A DNA stretch of 64,000 bases from Turnera subulata (taxonomy: Eukaryota; Streptophyta; Magnoliopsida; Malpighiales; Passifloraceae): NCBI GenBank assembly GCA_028386065.3, contig JAKUCV010007250.1, forward strand, positions 81,395 to 145,394. Reading direction: 5' to 3'. The notes beneath the pieces were generated by a model. That model did no database searches and was not told where the DNA came from. It was given only the letters and a program-made list of their open reading frames with translations. The position numbers were made by a program, and so were the translations under genes. This document shows positions 1 through 9,770 of this stretch, piece by piece (the stretch's first letter is position 1; the number at the start of each line of letters is the position of its first letter).

Positions 1-340
1 AAGGTCCTCAAAACCAAGGGGTTGAGGCCCCACATGCCCGTAAGAGGCGAAGGTCCTCAAAGCCAAGGGGTTGAGGCCCCGGATGCCCGTAAGAGGCGAA
101 GGTCCTCGAAACCAAGGGGTTAAGGCCCCGCATGCCTGTTAAAGGCAAAGGTCCTCGAAATTAAGGGGTTAAGGCCCCACTTCTGGCGAAGGACCTAATG
201 CCCAAAAGGCAAAACTGCTCAAAAATAAGATATTAAGGCCACACGTCCAGTGAAGGACCAAGTGCCCATAAAAGGTGAATGTTCCAAACTTAGTAGACTT
301 AAGTCCTCACGCTCAGTAGAGGGCCTATGCACCCAGCGAT
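1..340. repeat. 49-bp tandem repeats inside the LTR, decaying rightwards
   Basis: Units beginning AAGGTCCTC start at 1, 50, 99 and about 148, a 49-bp period. Each contains the core CCAAGGGGTTGAGGCCCC or a close variant. From about 190 the units become shorter and more diverged but keep the alternation of AAGGACC, TTAAGGCC and TGCCC. The array runs off the left edge, so the copy number is a minimum. Such arrays are common in the U3 part of plant LTRs. Confidence 0.85.
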
Positions 341-1171
341 TTTTAAAGGACTCACAGACAAAGGTCCTGTGACCCAGAAGCCAGGACCTATGTCTGGGAG
401 CTCTAGAAGCAATAATTGAAGGACCTTGAGCCTAAGAAGTAACCGGTGCAGGATCCAGGAACTTGATCACATCAAGGTATTAAAAGCTGAACCTGTAAAA
501 GCCATACGGGGAGCTAGACCTAGGTGCTGCGAGGTCATTCAGAAGCCCCATTCATGGAAAGAAGGCATCCAGCGAAGTGGCCAAGGAGGATCATATCACA
601 GCACTACCGTGACATCCATAACGCTGACAGGAAGAAAATAGAATGCGTGGTGCACTCTTTTTCCCCTTCATCAGGTTTTTATCCCATCGGGTTTTTCCTG
701 ATAAGGTTTTTGACGGGGCAGCCAAAAGGCTTCATGTTGCCCTGAGGATTCAAATGCCCGAGCTCTCAAGCTTAACCATTTGGGGAGCTCTTGATATAGA
801 TAGGCCCAACCCAATGAGCAGGCCCAAAGACATCAGGGCCCACGATGAGGCCCAAGGATCAGGGACCAGGACCTGCAGACGAGGCCCAGGACCTGTAGAC
901 GAGGCCCAAAGCTGGGAGGCCCACGAAACCTTATCAATAGGTTTATCCAAAGGTGATCTAACGACAACCAATCGGAGCACGACACGTGGTCGGGCTGACT
1001 CCAAATAAATACCCCAAAAACCAGATATTTAGGGGGCTTCTTCCATTCTCCTCCACCCAGTCTCTCTCTCTCGGCTCTCTCAACGATTTGCTCCCTTGTA
1101 CTCATACATCCTCTATTGTACCACAATTACACAACATCAATAAAGACATGCACCCCCTGATTCTGTTTTAC
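1..1171 (+). mobile_element. LTR retrotransposon LTR fragment (left part outside window)
   Basis: The stretch has the layout of a long plant LTR. A tandem-repeat region comes first, then a GC-richer part with a 20-bp near-duplication around 866-906, then a TATA-like ATAAATA at about 1005-1011, a CT-rich leader (1051-1080) and AATAAA near 1139. No coding sequence accompanies it. The right end is uncertain: TGTTTTACA near 1171 is a plausible CA terminus but no TG start or target-site duplication is visible. The short open frames here have no recognisable domain. It is probably a Gypsy-type solo or truncated LTR in plus orientation; this is inferred from architecture only. Confidence 0.55.
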
Positions 1172-1808
1172 ATCAATAAGATAAGTGAGCATAGTCTCTC
1201 TATTGTAAATAAAAAAATATGAATATGAAGACCAACTTGTCTATGAAATACAACTAGGAATATGATGTGTATGCGAGTGTAAGTAAGGGATGCCATGTAT
1301 GTGGATGGGTTTAGGAATTTTTACATAGTTGGGAGGATGTGAGTATCAAACTATCAATCTTTTCTGCTTGCAGGATGGGTTACCAAAACCCTAGCTAGTT
1401 GAAGAAAACATAAGAACAATTGATGCTTTATGATAAATAAATATTGATTTTATTCCCCCAGGAAGAAAAAAAAAAAAGAAGAAGAAAGGATGTTAATTTC
1501 ACCAAAGGATGTTAATTTCACCCCGGGACTTTCTGCTGGAGAGCATAGCAAACATGAACCATTGTGAGGCAGCCCAGCATAAGGCTTCAGTTTGATAGGA
1601 AATGCGACAATTTTTTTTGTCACACATATCATTGATCAAGAAAATGTAATATCTAAAAACTGTGGGGGAACAAATTGCAACAAAACCAGGCTTTTACTTT
1701 TTATAGGCAATAAAAAGGAAAAGGCAGCTGTAAGTGAAAAAAGCACCATCCATCTGGTATAAATTGGTCAAGGACTAGATAACTTAGGATTCAGAAGATG
1801 CCACATAT
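1172..1808. other. Non-coding interval
   Basis: No gene is seen. The only structure is an A-rich tract at about 1469-1487 followed by a 19-bp tandem duplication, AAAGGATGTTAATTTCACC, at 1485-1503 and 1504-1522. Confidence 0.6.
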
Positions 1809-1818
1809 GAAGTATCAG

Positions 1819-3466
1819 GACTAAATGATATATATGGGGCCCGTACTATCTCAAAAATACTCTTTAGGGGTCTGTTTTATTTTTCGTCCCTTAAGGGTCC
1901 ATACAACTATTTTCTATCCCGATCAGGGGTCCGGGGCAGGCTCCTTGCTGACGTGGACTGCCCGGGTAGAGCGTGTACTGTACGCAGCCCGTTTTCCCGC
2001 TTTTTCTTGCGCGTGACGCGCGTGTGGTGCACGAGGTGTCCACCATGGCAAGTGGGCCCCACATGCTAGTTTTACTTGTTTTGCAAAAAAAAGATATGTC
2101 ATTTAAATTCTGAAATTGAAAATAAAAGAAAAGGAAAGGAAAACATAAACCGAAATCAACAAAAAGTTTTAAACGCTGTGCATTTCCCTTCTTTTCCTTT
2201 TTCACCTCCTCCACCGAATCTTGTTTTTCTCTAATTTCTTTTTTTCCTTCTCCTTTGTCACTCTCTATCTTCTCCTTCCCCTCTCCCTGGTTCCTCACAC
2301 TTCTTGCCTTCTCCATCGCCTTCTCCCTCTCTTCTTCCTCCTGCTTCCTCCTCCCCTACCTCTGCCACAACCTCGCACCACACCCATCACCAAGTACACG
2401 TTGTGCTGCCCATCTCTTCTACCCCTCAGCAATCCACTATCAATCCAGCCCCTTTTATCCTCCCTTTCTGCAACCCACTGCCACAGCCTCTGGTCACCAC
2501 CTTTCTTCTCTGCCATCTCCAGCAACCACCATCTGTGGATCGGGCTTCTGTGCGAACACCACCGCCACTACCATTGTTGTCCAACTCGCCCCCTCGTTGT
2601 CAGTGCCTCTGTTCCTCCCTGTGTCGCTGCAGTAGTGTAAGTACCACTGCCTTCTCCTCCTCCTTGTTTCTCATTAGATCTCCTTGTTGTTTTCTGATTT
2701 AATTTGTTTGATTTAATGTGTGTGGGTTGTGATGAATCGCAGCTTTGGATCTGTTTGTTGATGAACACGGGTTTGGTTGCTGGGTTCAATTGGAGTGTTG
2801 CTGATGTCGAGGAGCTGATGGTTTGATGGCGAAAAAACGATTGCAGTTGTGTTATTTTGGTAAAATTCGATGACAGTAGTTTGTGGAACTTGTTGTAGCT
2901 TTGTTAGACTTGGCATCGGGTGATTCGAGGAGGCAAGGACGATACAGGGACATTGTCGTCGGCGATTGGCAGCAACAGTGCTTTACTTGCTGTTCGGGGA
3001 TTATGTTGGAAATGGTGTTGGTGTTGTTTCCATGGATTCTTTTTTTTTTCTTTTTCTGTGAGAAAATTTTATGGAATGAAAAAAAAAAATTGGGAGAAGA
3101 GAGTTGGAGGAGTGATCGGTTTGGACTTTTAATTTTTTCCTTTTTTTCTGTTGAACAATTTATGAAATTAAAATTCCCTTTTAAAATCAGAAATTAGTTT
3201 CTAAATAATGCAAAATTGAAAGTGGGACCCACATGCCATAGTGGATGGTGCATACAGAGTATGCGTCTCACGCGCTGGCACGTGTCAGAAAATGAGGCGT
3301 GTACAACTCACCTCTGGGCCGGGCAGTCCACGTCATCCCGGGACTGCCCGAGACCCCTAAAAGGGACTAAAAATATGAGTACAGACCCGTAAAAGGGACA
3401 AAAAATAATAAAGACCCCCAAAAGGTACTTTTGAAATAGTACAGACCCTAAATATGTCATTTACTC
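1819..3466. mobile_element. Non-autonomous MULE-like DNA transposon, possible Pack-MULE
   Basis: The ends are long imperfect inverted repeats of about 270 bp (1819 to about 2090, and about 3205 to 3466). They begin GACTAAATGATAT on the left and GAGTAAATGACAT on the reverse complement of the right. The element is flanked by a perfect 10-bp duplication, GAAGTATCAG, at 1809-1818 and 3467-3476. Long inverted repeats with 9-11 bp duplications are the hallmark of Mutator-like elements. No transposase is encoded. The interior (about 2190-3190) is strongly pyrimidine-rich and looks like a transcribed leader, with a splice-donor-like GTAAG at 2638 and an acceptor-like CGCAG near 2743. That suggests captured host gene sequence, but I do not recognise a parent gene. 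The open frames inside are low-complexity Ser/Pro/Leu translations. Confidence 0.85.
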
Positions 3467-3476
3467 GAAGTATCAG

Positions 3477-3835
3477 CATCTAAAATCCCCACATATGAAA
3501 TTAATTGTTTGTTTGTACACAAACAAGAATAAAGCTCAGCCGTAGAAAATTTCCTCAACATTCACAACAAACCAGGGTTGTAATCAAAGAAAGTCTTGCC
3601 GATAATGCATTAGAATTACACGTAACCAATAACAATCACAAGAAATCAGAATTTCAATTTAAGAAATCATTATCATTACCTTACATGTGACATTTAATTA
3701 TGCAATGTTCTTATACAAATGTAATATAGCAGTTGTTTGCAACGTCCATATGATTCCAAGGAAAATCTCCCAATTTGTTTGCAACATCCATATGATTCCA
3801 AAGAAAATCTCCCAAGTCGGTGCAACATCCATATA
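3477..3835. other. Non-coding interval with start of a short tandem repeat
   Basis: No gene is seen. Near the right end, GCAACRTCCATATGATTCCAA followed by RGAAAATCTCCCAA occurs twice (from about 3738 and 3780). A third unit begins at about 3822 and is split by the adjacent hAT-like element. Confidence 0.6.
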
Positions 3836-3843
3836 ATTTTAAG

Positions 3844-5351
3844 TAGGGGAGAGCAAATATCCCGAGCCGACCCTACCGACCCGATACCGACCGACGTCGG
3901 GGCGGTAGGCTGTCGGAAGATGTGTCCTTTGAAGCATGGTCAGCTCGGCTTCAAATCGCCCCGCAAGCATGGCGGTATGAGGGGGTGCAGGTGTCAGTTG
4001 GTAGGTCGGTAGCCGACCGGATTGCGGTTGAACCCTGGATATAAATACTAACTTACCTACCAACCCAGCCGTCACATAAACCATTCACAAACTAAAAAAC
4101 CTAATCCCTAATTTCTTCTACTCTCTCGATTTTTCTGACTCTCTGCCCCCACCCCCTCCTCTCTCTCTCTCGGTGTCGCAACCAGCCGGAGAGCTAGAAA
4201 GGAAGCTGTTACCATGGCCAAGGAAGGGAGATCTGACAGAGGAGCGGCGCCATAGAGGAGATCGTTCGAGATCCTAGCCGCCATCGGCTGGAGCGTGGTT
4301 GTGGAAACAAAACCAGTAGAACTGCACACACATGTCGCGTCGCTGATACAGAACTGGAAAGGAAGAACCGGCGCCCGTCGTGGTTGTGCTCATGTCACCA
4401 TGCTGGGAGGCACGCCGGAGGGGACCCACCTCTGCTTGTGTCATCGATTCGCTGGCGAGGAGAGGAGGACATAAAGCAGAACCCCGCACAATCGTCGTTG
4501 CAGTATGTGGACGAGCACTTGATGTGTGAAATTGAGGGAAACCACCTCACCTTTGCTATCATCGGTGAGTTTTTTTTTTTATGTTCTCCTTCGTCTTCTA
4601 TTTCTTACTCACCACCCTCTGTCTCTGTCTTGCTAAGATTTGTATGTGTATTATTGTTATGATTCAACCAAGGATTGGGATCAAGATAGTAGAAGAAATT
4701 AGGGGTTTAGAAAAGGAAGAGAAGAATCAGAGAAAAAATTCCAAAGGGAAGAGAGTGTATAATTAATTGCAGATTTAGGTCTAATTTTGGCACATTAACC
4801 AGATGTAATGATGCCAAGATTATTGCTTGTTTTGGGTATAATTTTGACGAATTGACCGGATGTAATTTTGGCAAGATTATTGCTAAAATTTGTATGTGTA
4901 TTAATTGTACATCTGGGTATAATTTTGACAAATTGGCCGGATGTAATTTTGGCAAGATTATTGCTAAGATTTTGGTTGTAATTTTGGCAAGATTATTGAT
5001 AAGATTTGTAATTGTATTAATTGTAAATTTGGCTCTAATTGCTCTTAGATAGTTTCTATACTTGGTTTATGTTTGTAACTTTGACCGAGCAAAATTAACA
5101 TTAAAATTATTGATTTTTCCATTGAATTAGCAATTTATATTCTAACACATTTTTGTTTTCCTTGTATATGTATAGTCGGCTCGGTATTGTCGGTATGCCG
5201 ACCGAACCGAGTCGGTATTTGTCGGTATGTTCCTGTTGTCAGGGCGGTATGGACCGATCGGTAGGGAGTCGGTAAGAGGATCCCTTTGATATCGTCGGTA
5301 TGACCAAAAATCGGCTCGGTATTACCAAGCCGAGCCGTTTGCTCTCCCCTA
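3844..5351. mobile_element. Non-autonomous hAT-like DNA transposon
   Basis: The ends are inverted copies of TAGGGGAGAGCAAA (start 3844, end 5351). They are flanked by an 8-bp duplication with one mismatch, ATTTTAAG (3836-3843) and ATTCTAAG (5352-5359). Terminal TAGGG and an 8-bp duplication are typical of hAT elements. The subterminal 150-200 bp carry many copies of CGGTATG, CCGACC and GGCTCGGT, as expected for transposase-binding arrays. Inside are a TATA-like TATAAATA (4039-4046), a CT-rich leader and a GTGAGT donor-like site at about 4565. No transposase domain is readable. The AT-rich part at about 4790-5040 contains diverged copies of a GATGTAATTTTGGCAAGATT unit. Confidence 0.85.
4800..5000. 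repeat. Imperfect internal repeats within the hAT-like element
   Basis: The motif TAATTTTGGCAAGATTATTG recurs three times (around 4863, 4945 and 4980). A shorter variant, TAATGATGCCAAGATTATTG, lies near 4806. TAATTTTGACRAATTG also recurs. These look like slippage or unequal-exchange products in AT-rich filler DNA. Confidence 0.6.
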
Positions 5352-5589
5352 ATTCTAAGGAAAATCTCCTAAGTCATGCTTCCGACTGGGTGAGAGTTGG
5401 AGTTATGTAGGTGAGGGAAATGCTGAATTGCAACTTTTCGTGAGACATTATTTGCTCCAAACAATCACCACGATCCGAAAGTTTGACATAAGCGATCATA
5501 CTCTAGGAGAAGTGTCCCAGCATGGTACTTGTCTTTAAGACAGTTCTGCACACACCGTTAAATGAATTGAAAGCCAACAACACAAAGTT

Positions 5590-6205
5590 AAAGCCATAAC
5601 AAATCAATAAGTTAGTTATATCCATTTGGCATTCAATTATGCAATGTTGTTATACTCTTACGTAATTGTAATTTTTCTAATTTCCAAAGTACCCATTAAC
5701 ATCATCAAGACGAAATTATCAAGACTGTGGTTTTGTGATCCCCATAATTTATTATTTGCAATCCTCAAAACCTTACTTCATGGAATCCTGATGAGTCATT
5801 ATTTGCTCCCCAAGAGAGCAAACCCCGAGTCCGCAATGGAAGGGTTATGTGTAATCCCTAGCAATTCCATAGATTTTGCTAACACAACACCGTCACATGA
5901 CCTGTCATCCCAACAAAAGCAAACAACGATTAACTAAACTCAACGACTAAATTACATCCAAAGCATCTCAAAAAATCCACACAAGAATCATCCCAACAAA
6001 AGAAAACAAACAACGATTAACTAAAATCAAAGATTAATTACATCCAAGGCATCATCTCAACAAATGCACAAAAGAGTCTTATTTACGTTATAGCTGAGTA
6101 GTAGCTAAGTATGATGCTGTTAGTAGAAAGAAGCATGAAGATGTAGAGAGACATAGGATCCATACCTATGACAAGTGAGGACAAACGAATAACGCATCTT
6201 GAGAG
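5590..6205. repeat. Duplicated non-coding block, copy 1
   Basis: The block matches about 6968-7545 and, in its second half, about 27533-27895. Landmarks are AAGTTAGTTATATCCATTT, ACAACGATTAACTAAA, CTTATTTACGTTATAG and the CATACCTRTGACAAGTGA stretch. No coding potential is recognised. After about 6205 the copies diverge: this one continues into unrelated sequence ending near 6900 with no gene I can support. Confidence 0.8.
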
Positions 6206-6967
6206 AGAAATGTGGAAAGTAACCCTCATTTTCCATATTTCATTACAAAATCAACCCATTCATCCACCCCCTTTAAAACTAAGAAAGGCAACAACACACC
6301 ATCAAGAAGCAAGTCTATCGGCTTTCCCACAATGGATCGAAAATTTCTCATGCAGCGCTCGAATGCCTTTTTAAAATTCTGCTTTATGTCAAAAACAATC
6401 GTGTGGTCTGCACCGGGTTATCTTTAGCCTTCTGTTTAGATTCAACCTCTGTCTTCTATTTAAGTTCAGCCTTGGTATTCTGTTTGCATTCATCCTGCCG
6501 GTTACCTTTGGTCTTCCATTTTCCACGACCCATACTCATGCGAAAGAGAACAAACCAATCTAATTGCAGAACAAATCTAAGGGTCTCCAATGCAAATAAG
6601 CAGAAAGCAACAAGAAAAAAACCCAAACTATCCATGTCCGGTCCAGTAGAAATCAAATGGTTTGTGTTTAGCAGTTAGGCCGGGACATTAGGCAAATGAA
6701 GTAGTATTGAATTAAAGATATCATTTTTTCCTCTTCTGTGTGAAGAAAGAGAAAACAAGACAACTGATATAAAGTAAAAACAACAAGAGTAAGAAAGAAT
6801 TAAGCAGCCCAGGGAATAACAATAAACTTCAGAATTAAACGTTGAAATAAAAACAAAAACAGAAAAGACGTTTTTGGAGAATGTTGAGAAGTTCCCTCCT
6901 CTCCTATCCAAAACGGTTCAAAACACTGCTTGGGATGAGCCTGCCTCTGTTGTTTGTCTCACCACAC

Positions 6968-7887
6968 TTTAGATAAGTTAGTTATATCCATTTCGCATTC
7001 TATTATGCAATGTTCTTATACTCTTATGTAATTGTAATTTTTCTACGAAATTATCAAGATTGTGGTTTTGCGATCCCCATAATTTATTGTTAGCAAACCT
7101 CGAATGAAACCTTCCTTCGTGGAATCTTTCTTCATTGAATCTTTGAATCCTTGGGTCACTATTTGACCTCTAAGAGAGCAAACCCGAGTCCGCAATAGAA
7201 GGGCTATGTGTAGTCCCTAGCAATTCCATAGATTCTGCTAACACAACACCATGACCTGTCATCCCAACAAAAGCAAACAACGATTCAACGACTAAATTAC
7301 ATCCGAAGCATCTCAACAAATCCACACAAGAATCATCCCAACAAAAGCAAACAAACGATTAACTAAAATCAAAGATTAATTACTTCCAAGGCATCATCTC
7401 AACAAATGCACACAAGAGTCTTATTTACGTTATAGTTCAGTAGTAGCTGAGTATGATGCTGCTAGTAGAAAGAAGCATAAAGATGCAGAGAGACATGGGA
7501 TCCATACTTGTGACAAGTGAAGACAATCGAATAATGCATCTTGGGTGAGGTAACAACAGTGGAGATCTAACCTGCCTCCTAGCCGCAACTGGTAATTGGC
7601 GCGAATGTTGTCTGCGGTGCTCCTGAGTCTTATCTTTGCTTTATATAAACAGTAACGAGACCCTTTTCATTCACAAACCCTTGTCCTCAAGTTGACGATG
7701 TTACCCTTCACAAATATCAAACTAAAATAGATATAAGACAAAAAGTTTCATGGCTTCAGATGTTAGAATTTATTATCAATAAAACAGAATGATTTAGCTA
7801 AAGCAAAGGATTAGGGTAAATTACATTTTTGTGTACTTTTATTTTGATCTTTATATTTGTACTCGATTTGCTAAGATTTTTGCGTAG
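6968..7887. repeat. Duplicated non-coding block, copy 2, left arm (split by LINE)
   Basis: This arm matches copy 1 and, more completely, copy 3 (27533-28180). It includes the TTTATATAAA-containing segment near 7640 and the AGGGTAAATTACATTTTT segment near 7815. It is interrupted at 7887 by the LINE, whose other end is at 23444. The homology to copy 3 then resumes, most clearly from about 23880 to 24640. Confidence 0.8.
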
Positions 7888-7937
7888 TTTTTTTTTTTTG
7901 GTATGAAAGGGGGCTAAGCCCAAATTACTTAGAGAAA

Positions 7938-8757
7938 CTATAACATACTCAGATGAGCTGGTATATCAGCAATGAACAAAGCATTACATGAATCAGGAAC
8001 ATGAAAAAAGAATTGCTCTTGGATATCTCCCTGCAAAGCCAATTTAGCGAGGTGGTCTGCTAGATAATTCCCTTCCCTGTAGGTATGTCGCCACTCCACC
8101 CGCCAAGGTTTCTTGATGAACTCCAAAATACGTGAAATAAGAGCATCATGGCAGGATTGTCCATGCTCTCGCAGGACCTGGTATAAAGCATGAGAGTCCA
8201 CTTCCACGATCAGCTGCCGAATCCCCCGGTTTCAGGCATGTTGTAAACCCAAAAAAACAACCCATTCTCTGCTTTTAAAGCCGAGCAGTAGCCCAACTTA
8301 GCATTGAAACCAAACAGCCAAGTACCCTTATGATCCCGACAAATGCCCCTTGCGCCAGCCAGGCCTGGGTTCCCATGACAAGAGCCATCAGTGTTTAACT
8401 TAATCCAAGCCTGTGGAGGTGGTTGCCACCTATCAAGCCTGTTGTGTCGCCCACCATTCACATGACGAGTCGAAGTAGTTGCTAAAGACTGAACCACCTC
8501 CTGAATGAAACTTTTCACCTCGGGTATGGAATAAATCCAACCCCGTGGCAATTAAAAATCCAATCATTCCACCACCGCCACATCTTCCACAGCACAACCC
8601 CGAAAGTGAGCTGCCAGTGTTCAACCCCAGGCATAGTAAAAGATGGAGACAGGTGCCGAGTCAACCAACCTGGAAATGAGTCAGCACAGAACCGCCGCCA
8701 GTGAGCCGGAGGAATAATCTTACGCCTATCACGCTGAGCTCTCCAACAGTCCCGAAA
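7938..8757 (-). pseudogene. LINE ORF2 3' part: zf-RVT end and RNase H domain (broken)
   Basis: This is the C-terminal part of the LINE ORF2. The zinc-binding zf-RVT region starts across the insertion at 18265 and resumes at 8762 in frame once one GATAT copy is removed. The RNase H domain follows: NTDGS (first Asp), LKAE (Glu), EVDSHAL (Asp) and YREGNYLADHLAK (final Asp) are all readable. A frameshift near 8210 separates the first half (8210-8551) from the second (7938-8207). A stop precedes the 3' UTR and poly-A tail. Confidence 0.85.
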
Positions 8758-8762
8758 GATAT

Positions 8763-9201
8763 TGCGACACCTGAGGTCTATGAGGGCGGGAAGTGTACGC
8801 CGGTGCCGGGATGAGCATGGACAAGGAGCGGCTTCTGGCAGGCTTCTAGACGGAGGGGCACGGGAATGAACCGATCCACACCGAAATAAGGAGAGATCCT
8901 GAGACTGTGTAGGGATGGGGCTATACAGTTAGAACGATTTCGAGGTTGTACAGGTATGGGACTGTACAATTGAGAGTAGCTTAAAACGGTTTGATGGGTA
9001 CTAACTATATCAACAAGGTGCACCTACCTTTTCGGTGCTCATTCTAGAAAAACTCCAAAGTTAAACGTGCTTGACTTGGAGCAATTCTAGGATGGGTGAC
9101 CTCCTGGGAAGTTCTCCCCGGAAACGTGCGAGTGAGGACAAAGCATGTTGGAAAGGTCCCGTGTTGGTCTGTAGTGACAGTCGACAAGCCGGGACGTTAC
9201 A
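8763..9201 (+). repeat. Cassandra 5' LTR
   Basis: The LTR begins TGCGACACCTGAGG and ends GGGACGTTACA. It differs from the 3' LTR by scattered transitions and by lacking that LTR's extra ~53-bp internal duplication. Confidence 0.88.
9035..9120 (+). promoter_or_regulatory. 5S-rRNA-like Pol III promoter segment in Cassandra 5' LTR
   Basis: ACTCCAAAGTTAAACGTGC and GGATGGGTGACCTCCTGGGA correspond to the box A and box C regions of plant 5S rRNA, with the intermediate element between them. Box A carries A where plant 5S genes have G (GTTAAACGTGC instead of GTTAAGCGTGC). This is a transposon-borne promoter remnant, not a functional 5S gene. Confidence 0.85.
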
Positions 9202-9276
9202 GTTGGTAGCGGAGCTCCAGGACTCCTCTAGTACGGTGTAGGGTTCGGGGACGAACCTAGTGGAAGCTGGTGGGCC
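9202..9276 (+). other. Cassandra internal domain with primer-binding site
   Basis: This 75-bp non-coding internal region carries TTGGTAGCGGAGC, a primer-binding-site-like sequence resembling the initiator-methionine tRNA complement used by many plant LTR elements. A polypurine-like stretch lies next to the 3' LTR. Confidence 0.8.
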
Positions 9277-9767
9277 TGTGACACCCAGGGTCTATGAGGG
9301 CGGGAAGTGTATGCCGGTGCCGGGATGAGCATGGACAAGGAGCGGCTTCTGGCAGGCTTCTAGACGGAGGGGCACGGGAATGAACCGATCCACACTGGAA
9401 TAAGGAGAGATCCTGAGACTGTGTAGGGATGGGGCTGCACAGTTAGAGCGATTTCAAGGTTGTACAGGTATGGGACTGTACAATTGAAAGTAGCTTAAAA
9501 CGGTTTGATGGATACTAACTATATCAACAAGGTGCACCTACCTTTTCAGTAACGGTTTGATGGATACTAACTATATCAACAAGGTGCACCTATCTTTTCG
9601 GTGCTCATTCTAGAAAAACTCCAAAGTTAAACGTGCTTGACTTGGAGCAATTCTAGGATGGGTGATCTCCTGGGAAGTTCTTCCCGGAAACGTGCGAGTG
9701 AGGACAAAGCATGTTGGAAAGGTCCCCTGTTGGTCTGTAGTGATAGTCGACAAGCCAGGACGTTACA
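9277..9767 (+). repeat. Cassandra 3' LTR with internal tandem duplication
   Basis: The LTR begins TGTGACACCCAGGG and ends GACGTTACA. A segment of about 53 bp beginning AACGGTTTGATGGATACT (from about 9498) is repeated at once (from about 9551), which accounts for the greater length than the 5' LTR. Confidence 0.88.
9600..9685 (+). promoter_or_regulatory. 5S-rRNA-like Pol III promoter segment in Cassandra 3' LTR
   Basis: This is the second copy of the 5S-derived region, with the same box A variant. The box C region reads GGATGGGTGATCTCC, so GACC has become GATC relative to the 5' LTR copy. Confidence 0.83.
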
Positions 9768-9770
9768 GTT

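Larger units (their letters stand above)
8763..9767 (+). mobile_element. Cassandra-type TRIM retrotransposon
   Basis: Two direct LTRs, 8763-9201 (439 bp) and 9277-9767 (491 bp), flank only 75 bp of internal DNA. The LTRs start TGYGACACC and end GTTACA. The internal segment opens with a primer-binding site, TTGGTAGCGGAGC (9203-9215), and closes with a purine-rich GGAAGCTGGTGGG tract. There is no coding sequence. Each LTR contains a 5S-rRNA-derived segment, the defining trait of Cassandra elements. The LTRs are somewhat longer than usual for the family. The left flank is GATAT (8758-8762), but the right end abuts a Gypsy LTR rather than a second GATAT. Confidence 0.92.

Noticed and set aside
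2221..2702. Long plus-strand open frames at 2221-2640, 2255-2635 and 2304-2702
   Set aside because: Three overlapping phases of the same pyrimidine-rich DNA inside the MULE-like element, all Ser/Pro/Leu-rich without domains.
9035..9685. 5S rRNA genes
   Set aside because: The two 5S-like segments sit at equivalent positions in the two LTRs of a Cassandra element and lack the full 120-bp gene and its terminator. They are transposon promoter remnants.
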